Assembly: GCF_004799445.1 (NCBI RefSeq)
Contig: NZ_SSNA01000170.1
Span: forward strand, 55,646-119,645
Origin: Bradyrhizobium sp.
Lineage (GTDB): Bacteria > Pseudomonadota > Alphaproteobacteria > Rhizobiales > Xanthobacteraceae
Reading direction: 5' to 3'
Length of the DNA stretch: 64,000 nucleotides
The notes under the pieces were generated by a model that was not told where the DNA came from, did not search any database, and saw only the letters and a list, made by a program, of their open reading frames with translations. A program made the position numbers and the translations under genes. This document shows, piece after piece, positions 1 through 9,252 of this stretch (positions are counted from its first letter, which is position 1; each line of letters begins with the position of its first letter).

Positions 1-30
1 GATGGCGTTGATATGGCGGGTGATTTGAAC

Positions 31-122
31 CCGTCATGCCGGGATGGTGCGCAAGCACCAGACCTCAGAAGAGCAATATTGCACATTGTAGTTCGATACC
101 TTGCATCGCCCCGGAATGACGG
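31..122. repeat. Palindromic small repeat element, diverged copy
   Basis: The left end reads CCGTCATGCCGGG and the right end CGCCCCGGAATGACG, forming an imperfect terminal inverted repeat. The right end is identical to that of the better preserved element at 55191-55295. It sits in the spacer after the hflK-hflC-DUF2065 genes and contains no credible gene. Confidence 0.6.
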
Positions 123-132
123 TGAGCTACCC

Positions 133-333
133 CTATCGCCGCACCACCCATATCAGGACCAGGCCCGCAACCGCCGAGCCGATGCCGACCGCCCTGAGAA
201 TATTGTCCGGGGTCGTCAGCGCGCTCTTCATCGCCCGGCGCATCCAGGCCGGGCTCGCCGCGAACATCAGACCTTCAAGCACAAACAGAATTCCCACACC
301 GATGAGGAAGTCGGCGAACGCTATGGACCTCAT
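133..333 (-). CDS. DUF2065 family small membrane protein
   Basis: A 66-residue protein, almost entirely hydrophobic, with two likely membrane segments (about residues 4-24 and 45-63) around a short basic, Trp-containing loop. Length and pattern fit the DUF2065 (YjeT) family, whose biochemical role is unknown. It lies 85 bp after the hflC stop on the same strand, the position yjeT holds in many proteobacteria, so co-transcription with hflK-hflC is likely. No unusual features are seen. Confidence 0.8.
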   Translation of the reverse strand: MRSIAFADFLIGVGILFVLEGLMFAASPAWMRRAMKSALTTPDNILRAVGIGSAVAGLVLIWVVRR

Positions 334-418
334 CGGACTGAAACCCCCCGTTTGATTTTTACTTTAATTGAGGCCGAAGCGGGGTCCGCTTCGGCCCTGG
401 TCCGGACCGAAACCGCTG

Positions 419-1333
419 TTACTGCTTCGGTGCCGGCGCCGGTTCAGCCCGCGCCACCGGCGGCTTGCCGGATGCGTTGCTGAAGAACTTGAAGAAGTCG
501 GAATCCGGCCGCAGCAGGAATCGCGTGTCGTTGCTCTTCAGCCCGTTTTCATAGGCCGTCATCGAACGGTAGAACGCGAAGAAGTCGGGATCCTTGCCAT
601 AGGCTTCGGCGAACAGCCGGTTGCGTTCGCCGTCGCCCTCGCCGCGCACCTGCTCGGCGGTCGAATTGGCTTCGGCGACGATCACGGTCGCTTCGCGATC
701 GGCATTGGACCTGATCTCCTGCGCCTTCTGGCCACCCTGCGCGCGGAATTCGGCGGCCTCGCGCTGCCGTTCGGTCTGCATGCGCTGATAGACCGCCTGG
801 CTGTTCTGCTCCGGCAGATCGGCGCGCCTGATCCGCACGTCGACCACCTGGATGCCGTAGCCGCCGGCTTCATGATCGAGCTGGTCGCGGATCCGCCCCA
901 TCAGGGTCTCGCGCTCGTCACGCACCACCTGGATGAAGGTGACCTCGCCGAGCACGCGGCGCAGCGACGCGTTGAGAAGCGTCGTCAGCTGGATGTTGGC
1001 GGCCTGGATCGAGCCGACGCTCTGATAGAACCGGAGCGCGTTCTTGATGCGGTAGCGGGCGAAGGCGTCGACCACCAGCCGCTTCTGATCCGACGCGATC
1101 ACTTCCTGCGACGGATTTTCCAGATCGAGGATACGCTTGTCGATCGGGATCACGGTGTCGATGAACGGCGCCTTGAAATTCAGGCCGGGTTCGGTGACGA
1201 CGCGCACGGGATCGCCGAGCCGCACCACCAGCGCCTGCTCGGTCATATCCACGGTGAAGACCGAGCTGTAGCCGATGATGGCGAGCACAAACAGCGCGAA
1301 CAGCGTGACAATACCTGCTACTGGGGATCTCAT
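419..1333 (-). CDS. hflC: HflC, subunit of the HflKC modulator of FtsH
   Basis: A 304-residue SPFH/prohibitin-family protein. One N-terminal membrane segment (about residues 5-24) is followed by the band-7 domain (VVRLGDPVRVV, then PFIDTVIPIDKR) and a long charged coiled-coil region rich in Glu, Gln and Arg. HflC and HflK form a large periplasm-exposed ring around the membrane protease FtsH and limit its access to substrates. The start ATG overlaps the hflK stop by 2 bases, so the two are translationally linked. The C-terminal tail is Pro/Ala-rich. Confidence 0.95.
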   Translation of the reverse strand: MRSPVAGIVTLFALFVLAIIGYSSVFTVDMTEQALVVRLGDPVRVVTEPGLNFKAPFIDTVIPIDKRILDLENPSQEVIASDQKRLVVDAFARYRIKNALRFYQSVGSIQAANIQLTTLLNASLRRVLGEVTFIQVVRDERETLMGRIRDQLDHEAGGYGIQVVDVRIRRADLPEQNSQAVYQRMQTERQREAAEFRAQGGQKAQEIRSNADREATVIVAEANSTAEQVRGEGDGERNRLFAEAYGKDPDFFAFYRSMTAYENGLKSNDTRFLLRPDSDFFKFFSNASGKPPVARAEPAPAPKQ

Positions 1334-2490
1334 CTGGCGGCTCCGCTCGGCTGTTGCGGCTGGACCGATGTCGCCGCAGGGGGACGACGTGCCGTCAGTT
1401 CACTCAAGGGCAGATAGGGGACGATGCCCGGCGCCGACGCCGAACCGCCGCCGTCATAGATCAGCTTCTCGGAACCGCCGAGGATGCGCTCAATGGTTTC
1501 CAGATAGATGCGCTGCCGGGTCACGTCGGGCGCCTTCCTGTATTCGTCGTACACTTTCAGAAAGCGCGCGCTCTGGCCCTTGGCTTCGGCGACCGCTTGC
1601 TGCTTGTAGCCTTCGGCGACCTGCAGGATCTGCGCGGCGCGTCCCTTGGCGTCGGGAACGACGCGGTTGGCATAGGTTTGCGCTTCGTTCTGCAAGCGCT
1701 CGAGGTCGGCGCGCGCCGCCTGCACGTCGCGGAATGAATCGATCACCTGCGCCGGCGGGTCGACCTTCTGCATCTGCACCTGCTGCACCAGGATGCCCGC
1801 ACCGTAGTTGTCGAGCGTCTTTTGCATCAGCTCCTGTACATTGGCCTCCGTGGTGGTACGCGCGCCGGTGAGGATCGGCTGGATGTTGGCTTTGCCGACG
1901 GCTTCGCGCATCGCGCTTTCGGCCACCGCCTTCACGGTGCCTTCCGGATTCTGGATGTTGAACAGATAATTGCCGACACCATCCGGCTTGATCCGCCACA
2001 GCACGGTGAAATCGACGTCGACGATATTCTCGTCGCCGGTCAGCATCAGGCTTTCTTCGGGCACGTCGCGCATGGTCCGGCCGCGCCGCGCCGGATCGTC
2101 GATCAGCGTCATGCCGATCGAGATGGTGGAGACGCGCAGCGCCTTCGGCAGCAGCACGGTCTCGATCGGATACGGCAGATGATAGTTGAGGCCCGGCTGC
2201 ACCGTGCGCACATGCTTGCCGAAGCGCAGCACGACGCCGAGTTCTTCGGACTGGACGCGGAAGAAGCCGGACAGTCCCCAAATCGCCAGTGCGCCGATCA
2301 GGATCAGCGCGATGCCGAGGCCGCTGAAATAGCCGCCCGGCAGGAGTTGCTGGAGCCGGTCCTGGGCGCGGCGCAGAAGGTCTTCAAGATCGGGCGGTCT
2401 CGGCCCGACCGGCTGCGGGCCGGAGCCCCATGGCCCTTTCGGACCCGAACCCCATGGGCCTCCGCCTTGATTCTTCCACGGCATCAACAA
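1330..2490 (-). CDS. hflK: HflK, subunit of the HflKC modulator of FtsH
   Basis: A 386-residue SPFH-family protein. It begins with a Gly/Pro-rich cytoplasmic head (repeated WGSGP/GPWGSGP), then a membrane segment at about residues 57-80, the band-7 domain and a coiled coil, and ends in a Pro/Gln-rich tail. It pairs with HflC to form the cage that regulates the FtsH protease. It is the first gene of hflK-hflC-DUF2065. About 150 bp separate it from folA upstream, so it could have its own promoter, though none is clear enough to mark. Confidence 0.95.
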   Translation of the reverse strand: MLMPWKNQGGGPWGSGPKGPWGSGPQPVGPRPPDLEDLLRRAQDRLQQLLPGGYFSGLGIALILIGALAIWGLSGFFRVQSEELGVVLRFGKHVRTVQPGLNYHLPYPIETVLLPKALRVSTISIGMTLIDDPARRGRTMRDVPEESLMLTGDENIVDVDFTVLWRIKPDGVGNYLFNIQNPEGTVKAVAESAMREAVGKANIQPILTGARTTTEANVQELMQKTLDNYGAGILVQQVQMQKVDPPAQVIDSFRDVQAARADLERLQNEAQTYANRVVPDAKGRAAQILQVAEGYKQQAVAEAKGQSARFLKVYDEYRKAPDVTRQRIYLETIERILGGSEKLIYDGGGSASAPGIVPYLPLSELTARRPPAATSVQPQQPSGAAR

Positions 2491-2641
2491 TCTCCTTCGC
2501 GGGCTGAAGGGCCAAGATGCCCCGCCCTGCTACTTCCGCAGGCTTTATAGGGGACGGGCCCGCCCCTTACAACGCAAGCTTGGTGCTCGCAGCAGCTATG
2601 CCTGAGCCGGTAATTGTCAATGCAAACATTACGGGATGGGG

Positions 2642-3154
2642 TTAATGTGACCCCCGCCGGCGATAGGTGACAAAGGAAAAGTCGGCGCTGTCGTCCGGAC
2701 CGGCCGAATTCCTCACCCGCGCAACCTCTTCCCAGACAGTCGCATCGATGGCCGCGAAATAGGTGTCGCCCTCGGGCCGGGCGTGAACTTCGGTGATTTC
2801 CAGCCGGTCGGCCAGCGCCATCCACTGCGCGTAAATTTCCGCGCCGCCGATCACGGCGATTTCAGAGACGAAACGCCGCAGCGCATCGCCGGTCGCGACC
2901 GCGCGGGCGTCCGCGAGTGTGGTTGTGACGACGGCGCCGGCAGCGCGAAGATCGCCGTCGCGGGTGAGCACGATGTTGGTTCGCCCAGGCAGCGGGCGGC
3001 GCAGCGAGAAGAAGGTCTTGCGGCCCATCACCACCGGCCTGCCAAGCGTCATCGTCTTGAAGCGTTGCAGATCGGTCTTCAGCCGCCAGGGTATCGCGCC
3101 GCCCGCGCCGATCACACCATTGTCGGCGACGGCCACGATGAGGGCGATTTCCAT
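2642..3154 (-). CDS. folA: Dihydrofolate reductase
   Basis: A 170-residue protein that reduces dihydrofolate to tetrahydrofolate with NADPH. Family landmarks are the N-terminal ALIVAVADNGVIG, IPWRLKTDLQRFK (substrate-site Trp-Arg and acidic residue), VVMGRKTF and LPGRTNIVLTR (NADPH site), and AVIGGAEIYAQ. An in-frame upstream extension was rejected because conserved DHFR sequence begins exactly at this ATG, which shares one base with the stop of the GNAT gene. It is the last gene of thyA-GNAT-folA, so the enzyme making dihydrofolate and the one recycling it are co-expressed. Confidence 0.95.
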   Translation of the reverse strand: MEIALIVAVADNGVIGAGGAIPWRLKTDLQRFKTMTLGRPVVMGRKTFFSLRRPLPGRTNIVLTRDGDLRAAGAVVTTTLADARAVATGDALRRFVSEIAVIGGAEIYAQWMALADRLEITEVHARPEGDTYFAAIDATVWEEVARVRNSAGPDDSADFSFVTYRRRGSH

Positions 3155-3639
3155 CACCGCTTTCCTCCTGCGAGCGCGGTCAGCGCTGGACCGGCAACCT
3201 TGCACACGGTCCACTCGTCCAGCATCTCCGCGCCGAGCGATTTGTAAAATTCGATCGAGGGCGTGTTCCAGTCCAGCACCGCCCATTGCAACCGCGACCA
3301 GCCATTCGCCACGCACTCCTTCGCAAGATGCGACAGCAACGCCTTGCCGATGCCCTTGCCGCGTTGCGCCGGGCGCACGAACAGGTCCTCCAGATAGATC
3401 CCGGAGCGGCCGCTGAAGGTCGAAAAATTGATGAACCAGACCGCGAAGCCGGCCACCTCGCCGTTCCATTCCGCGATGTCGCAGAACAGCCTGGGATCGC
3501 TGCCGAACAATGCCTCCCCGATGCCAGCCTCGGTGGCGTCGACCTCGTGCAGCAGCTTCTCGTATTCGGCGAGCTCGCGGACTAGCGACAGCACCAGTCC
3601 CGCTTCATCGGGACGCGCGCGACGGATGATCAGGGACAT
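3154..3639 (-). CDS. GNAT family N-acetyltransferase
   Basis: A 161-residue single-domain acetyltransferase. The acetyl-CoA pyrophosphate loop is visible as VRPAQRGKGIGKALL (about residues 88-102), followed by the WAVLDWNTPSIEFYKSLGA region typical of diamine/thialysine-type acetyltransferases. The substrate cannot be deduced. It lies between thyA (8 bp upstream) and folA (1-base overlap), but nothing in its sequence ties it to folate metabolism. Confidence 0.9.
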   Translation of the reverse strand: MSLIIRRARPDEAGLVLSLVRELAEYEKLLHEVDATEAGIGEALFGSDPRLFCDIAEWNGEVAGFAVWFINFSTFSGRSGIYLEDLFVRPAQRGKGIGKALLSHLAKECVANGWSRLQWAVLDWNTPSIEFYKSLGAEMLDEWTVCKVAGPALTALAGGKR

Positions 3640-3647
3640 TCAATCGC

Positions 3648-4442
3648 TCACACCGCGACCTCGGCCCGGATATGCGGGTGCGGGTCGTAGCCCTCGAGCA
3701 CAAAGTCTTCGTAGCGGAATGCGAAGATATCCTTCACCTCGGGATTGATCTTCATCGTCGGCAGCGGCCGCGTCGGGCGCGTCAGCTGCAGACGCGCCTG
3801 CTCGAGATGGTTCGAATAAAGGTGCACGTCGCCGAAGGAGTGAATGAAGTCGCCGGGCTTCAGACCCGTTACCTGCGCGACCATCATGGTCAAGAGCGCA
3901 TAGGAGGCGATGTTGAAGGGCACGCCGAGAAATACGTCCGCCGAGCGCTGATAGAGCTGGCACGATAATTTGCCGCCCGCGACGTAGAACTGGAACAGGC
4001 AGTGACAGGGCGGCAGCGCCATCTTGTCGACGTCGGCCGGATTCCACGCGCTCACGATCAGGCGCCGCGAATCCGGATTACGCCGGATCATGTCGATGAC
4101 GTTGGCGATCTGGTCGATGCTCCGTCCATCCGGCGCCGGCCAGGAGCGCCACTGCGAGCCATAGACCGGGCCGAGGTCGCCATTGGCGTCAGCCCATTCG
4201 TCCCAGATCGTCACGCCGTGATCCCGGAGGTATTTGACGTTGGTGTCGCCTTTGAGAAACCACAGCAATTCGTAAATGATCGCTTTCAGCGGCAGCTTCT
4301 TGGTGGTCAGCATCGGAAATCCGGCCGCGAGATTGAAGCGCATCTGGTGGCCGAAGATCGACAACGTCCCGGTGCCGGTGCGGTCAGCCTTTTCCGCGCC
4401 GTCACTCAAGATCCGTTCGAGCAGGTCGTGATACTGATTCAT
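3648..4442 (-). CDS. thyA: Thymidylate synthase
   Basis: A 264-residue ThyA that converts dUMP and methylene-tetrahydrofolate to dTMP and dihydrofolate. The catalytic cysteine is Cys146 in [10 protein letters not shown], the same position as in E. coli. Other landmarks are the phosphate-binding Arg in ADRTGTGT, the [18 protein letters not shown] segment and HLYSNH near the C-terminus. Length is exactly that of the classical enzyme. It heads the thyA-GNAT-folA operon. Confidence 0.98.
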   Translation of the reverse strand: MNQYHDLLERILSDGAEKADRTGTGTLSIFGHQMRFNLAAGFPMLTTKKLPLKAIIYELLWFLKGDTNVKYLRDHGVTIWDEWADANGDLGPVYGSQWRSWPAPDGRSIDQIANVIDMIRRNPDSRRLIVSAWNPADVDKMALPPCHCLFQFYVAGGKLSCQLYQRSADVFLGVPFNIASYALLTMMVAQVTGLKPGDFIHSFGDVHLYSNHLEQARLQLTRPTRPLPTMKINPEVKDIFAFRYEDFVLEGYDPHPHIRAEVAV

Positions 4443-4619
4443 GGCGTTGCGTCTGGGGCCTCAAGGAAGCCGGGGAAGCCGCGTTTTAGCGGCCGGCCCG
4501 GCGGTTCGACAGGCGATTCGGCCGGCCGCGGCGATTATACCCGGAAAAATGAGGATCCGGCCCGGCAACGGCAGATCGTGCCCTCATCTCACCGGATCGC
4601 CTTGGCCAGGCAGGGATTC

Positions 4620-5156
4620 TTACCCGATAAGGCCGGCAAAACCGAGGCATCCCCCGGCGAGCAGCATCCAGAGTGGATTGAGCCGCGTCACGGAAGCCAG
4701 CACCGCGGCGCCGGCGGTGACGAGGGCTGCGGCCAAGGTCCGGTCGGAGGCCCGCGCCAGAACGAAGCCGCTGGCGCCCATCAATCCGATCGACAGCGGA
4801 ACCAGCGCCGCCTGGACGATGGCGGGCCAGCGCGCATGGCTGGATCGCGCGAGGAAGCGGCTCACACACAGCGCCAGCACCGCCGTCGGCACGCACATCG
4901 AAAGCGTGGCGACCAGCGCGCCGGCGATGCCGGCGACGGAATAGCCGATTAGGGTGACGATCAGCACGTTCGGCCCCGGCGACAGTTGCGATATCGCGTA
5001 GACATCGGCGAACTGCTTGTCGGTCAGCCAGTGCTGAACGTCGACCGCGACCCGGTGCATTTCCGGAATGGCGGAATTCGCGCCACCGACCGCGAACAGC
5101 GACATCAGGGCGAAGGTCCATGCCAGCGTCAGGAGCGGGTTGGCGTCCGAATTCAT
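4620..5156 (-). CDS. Chromate transporter, second half-size subunit
   Basis: A 178-residue hydrophobic protein of the ChrA (CHR) family with about six membrane segments. The family signature SQLSPGPNVLIVTLIGY is present near residue 62. Together with the overlapping upstream gene it corresponds to the two CHR domains that long ChrA proteins carry in one chain. ChrA-type transporters export chromate; whether this short pair does so is not shown. The start was chosen at the ATG overlapping the upstream stop by 4 bases. Confidence 0.85.
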   Translation of the reverse strand: MNSDANPLLTLAWTFALMSLFAVGGANSAIPEMHRVAVDVQHWLTDKQFADVYAISQLSPGPNVLIVTLIGYSVAGIAGALVATLSMCVPTAVLALCVSRFLARSSHARWPAIVQAALVPLSIGLMGASGFVLARASDRTLAAALVTAGAAVLASVTRLNPLWMLLAGGCLGFAGLIG

Positions 5157-5755
5157 GCCGCACCTCGCCGCCGCATGGCGAAGGTGATGGCGAGGCTGAT
5201 CGGGATAGCCACCAGCAACACCGCCGCCAGCGGCAGCCGCAACAGCCCGATCGCCACAAACACCGCGGCCAGGACGACCAGGCCGATCCAATCGCGCCGC
5301 TTGATCAGCGGCCACATCATCCGGAAGACGACGGCGATCAAAAGGCCGACCGCCGCGCAGGACACTCCAGCCAGGATGCGCCGCAACGCATCGATTTCAC
5401 CGTAGCGCTGATACAGCGCCGCCAGCACCGTCACGATCACGACGGGAGGACCGACCAGGCCTGCGAACGCGGCAATGGCGCCGGCAATACCGCGAAAGCG
5501 CGATCCGAACACAAAGGTCAAGTTGACGATGTTCGGGCCCGGCAGAAAGTGGCACAGCGCGAAGGTCTCGTTGAACTCGTCCGCAGTCATCCACTTGTGC
5601 TGATCGACGATGCCGCGCCGCGCCCAAACCAGCACGCCGCCGAAACCCGCCAGCGACATCTTGGCGAACGCAACAAACAGCGCGATCAGGCTGGGCGGAG
5701 ATGATGTCGGGGGGCTCGGCGCCGGAACGGCGGCCGGCGGCGAATCCGGGGGCAT
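5153..5755 (-). CDS. Chromate transporter, first half-size subunit
   Basis: A 200-residue CHR-domain membrane protein. A Pro/Ser-rich cytoplasmic head precedes a conserved FAKMSLAGFGGVLVWARRGIV segment and the CHR motif FLPGPNIVNLTFVFG. It overlaps the second half-size subunit by an ATGA junction, so the two halves are co-translated and probably assemble as an antiparallel pair. It is transcribed away from ssrA. Confidence 0.85.
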   Translation of the reverse strand: MPPDSPPAAVPAPSPPTSSPPSLIALFVAFAKMSLAGFGGVLVWARRGIVDQHKWMTADEFNETFALCHFLPGPNIVNLTFVFGSRFRGIAGAIAAFAGLVGPPVVIVTVLAALYQRYGEIDALRRILAGVSCAAVGLLIAVVFRMMWPLIKRRDWIGLVVLAAVFVAIGLLRLPLAAVLLVAIPISLAITFAMRRRGAA

Positions 5756-5885
5756 GGCTGAAAACCTAGAACGGCGGCCACGCCGGCGCCAACCGGTATT
5801 CCGCTTATTCCACCCCCGGGTGGCCAGTTCCGGACCCGGACCGGCCCTGCGGGCTCTGTTTTTCTCAACCTGTGCGCCCTATATT

Positions 5886-6212
5886 GGGGGAGCCGGTTCG
5901 CCGGCTATGGAAATAAATTGCCGTCGCAATAAACCATTCGGACCCGGGGGCAGCACCCGGCGCCTCCACCCAAGCCCGCCTCGCCTGAGAGCGGCGGGCT
6001 TCGGCGGGGGCGAAACAGGATCGACGAGGGCGTAAAGGGCGTGTTTTTTCTCGGTATGGTTCCGCCGTTATCGGGCTATGCAATAGTTGCAAACGACAAC
6101 TATGCTCCGGTTGCTCAGGCCGCGTAAGCGGTTTGAAAAACCAAGTCTAAAGTCCTAGTGGGTTAAGCTCCGCTGGGCGGGGTTCGGAGGCACCTGGCAA
6201 CAGAAGCCTCCA
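5886..6212 (+). ncRNA. ssrA: tmRNA, circularly permuted two-piece form
   Basis: tmRNA rescues stalled ribosomes and tags the unfinished peptide for proteolysis. The gene is permuted as in alphaproteobacteria. The acceptor piece comes first and ends CGCCTCCACC near 5960-5970. A strong hairpin (AAGCCCGCC pairing with GGCGGGCTT) follows and is presumably excised. The coding piece starts at 6006 with GGGGGCGAAACAGG. GGGGGCG and CGCCTCC form the 7-bp acceptor stem with one G-T pair. The tag frame runs from GCA at 6089 to TAA at 6125-6127 and encodes ANDNYAPVAQAA. A possible -10 box, TATATT, lies at 5880-5885. The outer ends are estimates. Confidence 0.93.
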
Positions 6213-6375
6213 CTTCAATTTGCTCACCATTCCACGGTTTTGCCGGAATTTTCAGCAGCGGCGGCAACGCCTGCTGACCTTAAGCCGCCGGCGGGGTAGC
6301 ATGGGGGAATGGGCGAGTCGGACCACCGGCATCGCCGCAGCTCCGCGGCAGCATTTGAACGCGACAGGACCGATA

Positions 6376-6885
6376 ATGGCGACCGATCATATCCGATACG
6401 ACGTGCTGGCGCGCGACGCGCTGCGCGGGGTGCTTCGTCGCGTATTGGCTGACGCCGCCGAGCACGGCCTGCCCGGCGAGCATCATTTCTTCATCACCTT
6501 TTTGTCCACCGCGGAGGGCGTGAAATTGTCGCCGCGACTGCTTGCGCAATATCCGGAAGAGATGACGGTCATTCTCCAGCACCAGTTCTGGGATCTGGTG
6601 GTGACGGAGGATCGTTTCGAGGTCGGCCTGTCGTTCGGCGGGATCCCGGAGCGCCTCGTGGTTCCCTTCAATTCCATCAAGAGCTTCTTCGACCCCTCGG
6701 TACAGTTCGGCCTGCAATTCGAGCCGTCCGATGCTGCGACAGAGGCTGCCGCGACCAATCTTCCGGCGGTGCCGACGCCCTCCGGCCTGCCGGTTCCCGC
6801 ACCTGCCGCCGAAAATCAGGACCAGGCGGCAAAGCCTGGCGAAGGGGCTGAAGTCGTTCGGCTGGATCGTTTCCGCAAGAAATAA
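6376..6885 (+). CDS. sspB: SspB, ClpXP specificity-enhancing adaptor (alphaproteobacterial type)
   Basis: A 169-residue protein with an SspB fold in residues 1-115 (GEHHFFITFLSTAEGVKLSP, then PEEMTVILQHQFWDLVV and VPFNSIKSFFDPS). A low-complexity Pro/Ala linker leads to a short conserved C-terminal tail, EVVRLDRFRKK, which fits the ClpX-docking tail. SspB tethers tmRNA-tagged proteins to the ClpXP protease. It lies about 165 bp after ssrA on the same strand, so the tag RNA and the reader of the tag are neighbours. The ATG at 6376 was preferred because the upstream in-frame sequence has no SspB character. Confidence 0.93.
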   Translation: MATDHIRYDVLARDALRGVLRRVLADAAEHGLPGEHHFFITFLSTAEGVKLSPRLLAQYPEEMTVILQHQFWDLVVTEDRFEVGLSFGGIPERLVVPFNSIKSFFDPSVQFGLQFEPSDAATEAAATNLPAVPTPSGLPVPAPAAENQDQAAKPGEGAEVVRLDRFRKK

Positions 6886-6968
6886 TCCGCGCGAAAGCGT
6901 TCTCCCTGTAGAATAGGCGTAGCGGGGCCCGCGCGAGACGCGTGGCTCGCGCGCAGCAGACGTGATCC

Positions 6969-8387
6969 ATGGCACGATCGACACTCTCCCCCGGTTCCCC
7001 TTCCACCCGCACCGAGACCGACAGTTTCGGTCCGATCCAGGTTCCCGCCGATCGTTATTGGGGGGCGCAGACAGAGCGCTCCCTGCAGAATTTCCGCATC
7101 GGCCATGACCGGATGCCGATCGCCATCATTCGTGCGCTAGGAATCGTCAAGCTGGCGGCAGCACAAACCAATCGTGAACTCGGGCTGCTTGATCAGCGTC
7201 GCAGTCGCGCCATCACCCGTGCCGCACGTGAGGTGATCGACGGCAAGCTCGACGATCATTTCCCGCTGGTGGTCTGGCAGACCGGATCCGGCACGCAGAC
7301 CAACATGAACCTCAACGAGGTGATCGCCAATCGCGCCAATGAACTGCTTGGCGGCAAGCTGGGCGCCAAAGCGCCGGTACATCCCAACGACCACGTCAAT
7401 ATGAGCCAGTCGTCGAACGACTCGTTCCCGACCGCGATGCACATCGCCGCCGCGATACGCATCACCGACGATCTCGTTCCGGCGCTCGAGATGCTCCACC
7501 GCGCGCTGCGGAGGAAGGAAAAGGCGTTCGCCCATATCGTCAAGATCGGCCGCACCCATACCCAGGATGCGACGCCGCTGACGCTTGGCCAGGAATTTTC
7601 CGGCTACGCCGCGCAGATCGAGAGCGGCATCGCCCGATTGCGCGTGGCGATCAGGGATCTCTACCCTCTGGCGCAAGGCGGCACCGCGGTCGGCACCGGC
7701 CTCAACTCAAAGCCGAAATTTGCCAGGGCGTTTGCCAGGCAGGTTGCCAAAATCACCAAGCTTCCTTTCACCAGCGCCGCCAACAAGTTCGAGGCGCTGG
7801 CCTCCAACGACGCCTATGTATTCATGCATGGCGCCATCAACGCGATGGCCACCGGCCTGTTCAAGATCGCCAACGATATCCGTTTGCTCGGGTCGGGGCC
7901 CCGGTCCGGCCTGGGGGAACTGATCCTGCCCGAGAACGAGCCGGGTTCCTCGATCATGCCCGGCAAGGTCAACCCGACCCAGTGCGAGGCCGTCACCATG
8001 GTTTGCTGCCAGGTGTTCGGCAATCAGGCGGCCATCACCGCCGCCGGCAGCCAGGGCCATTTCGAGCTCAACGTCTACAAGCCCGTACTGGCATATTGTA
8101 TGATACATTCCATCCAACTGATGGCCGATGTCGCCCGTTCCTTCACCGAACACTGCGTCGAGGGAATACTCGCCGACGAAAAGCGTATCCGGGAACTGAT
8201 GGAACGTTCGCTGATGCTGGTGACCGCGCTCGCGCCCAGGATCGGCTACGACAACGCCGCCAAGGTCGCCAAATCGGCGCATGCCCGCGGAACCACCTTG
8301 AAAGAAGAGGCGGTGCGGCTGGGCTTTGTTTCCACTGATGAATTCGACCGGCTGGTGAAACCGGAGAAGATGACACGCCCCGGCTGA
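6969..8387 (+). CDS. fumC: Class II fumarate hydratase
   Basis: A 472-residue iron-independent fumarase that interconverts fumarate and malate in the TCA cycle. It has the aspartase/fumarase superfamily signature [11 protein letters not shown] near residue 325, the substrate-site segments [14 protein letters not shown] and [21 protein letters not shown], and the [14 protein letters not shown] segment that marks class II fumarase over aspartase. Length is normal for the family. The first residues before TETDSFG are Ser/Pro-rich and not conserved. Confidence 0.96.
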   Translation: MARSTLSPGSPSTRTETDSFGPIQVPADRYWGAQTERSLQNFRIGHDRMPIAIIRALGIVKLAAAQTNRELGLLDQRRSRAITRAAREVIDGKLDDHFPLVVWQTGSGTQTNMNLNEVIANRANELLGGKLGAKAPVHPNDHVNMSQSSNDSFPTAMHIAAAIRITDDLVPALEMLHRALRRKEKAFAHIVKIGRTHTQDATPLTLGQEFSGYAAQIESGIARLRVAIRDLYPLAQGGTAVGTGLNSKPKFARAFARQVAKITKLPFTSAANKFEALASNDAYVFMHGAINAMATGLFKIANDIRLLGSGPRSGLGELILPENEPGSSIMPGKVNPTQCEAVTMVCCQVFGNQAAITAAGSQGHFELNVYKPVLAYCMIHSIQLMADVARSFTEHCVEGILADEKRIRELMERSLMLVTALAPRIGYDNAAKVAKSAHARGTTLKEEAVRLGFVSTDEFDRLVKPEKMTRPG

Positions 8388-8775
8388 TCGGCGCATCGCG
8401 GTGTTCCGAAAGAATGCGCGGGCGGAAAATAGTTCTGGATCGTACCGTCTAAAGAATTAGGCTGTCCGGCTATCGCCACGGCGCCGGGGCGTGGTAGAGC
8501 AAAAAAATATTTTCGCAGAGCGAAGCACTTTTTTGATGCTATCAAAGGGCATAATGGGGATTTTCCTGGATGGCGACCGAGCTGGCTAGCGCGCGTCCTG
8601 CAAGATTGGATGCGGGCTTTGCATCCGCACGCCGCGCGCGGTTATCAATCGAGCGCATTTTCGCAGAGCCAGCCGGATTGCTCCATACCGCCGGCACGGG
8701 CTCTGACCGCGGCGGTGCACACTCCGGTCTTCGTCGACGTGACGCATGCCGGCTGATCGCATAATGGGGACCGGC
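8388..8775. other. Intergenic spacer, no gene recognised
   Basis: About 390 bp between fumC and the DUF4169 gene. It holds an A-rich stretch at about 8500-8512 (GCAAAAAAATATTTT), two similar motifs (ATTTTCGCAGAGC near 8510 and 8658) and a small hairpin around GGATGCGGGCTTTGCATCC near 8609. A possible 64-codon plus-strand frame at 8570-8764 has only the Ala/Arg-rich composition expected by chance at this GC content. Confidence 0.5.
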
Positions 8776-8964
8776 ATGGGGGATGTGGTCAATCTGAAGC
8801 AATTCAAGAAGCGCGCCGCGCGGGATCGATCGGAGAAAGAGGCCGCAGCCAATCGTACGCGGTTTGGCCGAACCAAATCCGAACGCATCCTGGACGAACG
8901 GCGCGCCAGCCGCGCCGATGACATGCTGGATCAACATCGGATCGACGGCGAGGACGCGTCATGA
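8776..8964 (+). CDS. DUF4169 family protein
   Basis: A 62-residue, highly charged protein starting MGDVVNLKQFKKRAARD and continuing with the Asn-Arg-x-Arg-Phe-Gly-Arg-Thr-Lys segment typical of DUF4169. The function is unknown. The start ATG at 8776 was chosen because conservation begins there. Its stop overlaps the next start (ATGA), so it forms a two-gene operon with the ribbon-helix-helix protein, a common pairing in alphaproteobacteria. Confidence 0.85.
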   Translation: MGDVVNLKQFKKRAARDRSEKEAAANRTRFGRTKSERILDERRASRADDMLDQHRIDGEDAS

Positions 8965-9218
8965 AATCGCCTGTCGTGAAACGGTCGATCGTGGTCGCGG
9001 GTCACAAAACCAGCGTCAGCCTCGAGGAGGCATTCTGGAACGGCATGAAGGAGATTTCGGGACTTCGGAACATGACCCTGTCCGAACTGGTGGGCGAGAT
9101 CGACAACAACCGCCAGCAAGGCAATCTGTCCTCCGCCATTCGCCTGTTCGTGCTGGATTATTTCCGGTCGCGCGCCGGCGCTGCGACGGCGGCGGCGGAT
9201 TCAAAACCGCAGGCATAG
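8961..9218 (+). CDS. Ribbon-helix-helix domain protein
   Basis: An 85-residue protein of the RHH_4 type. RSIVVAGHKTSVSLEEAFW gives the basic beta strand and first helix, and MTLSELVGEIDNNRQQGNLSSAIRLFVLDYF the second. An Ala-rich tail follows. Such proteins bind DNA as dimers, but their targets are not known. Translation is coupled to the DUF4169 gene by a 4-base overlap. Autoregulation of the pair is possible but not visible in the sequence. Confidence 0.85.
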   Translation: MKSPVVKRSIVVAGHKTSVSLEEAFWNGMKEISGLRNMTLSELVGEIDNNRQQGNLSSAIRLFVLDYFRSRAGAATAAADSKPQA

Positions 9219-9252
9219 GCCTGGCCCAGAAGGGGGCATTGCCCCCCAAACA

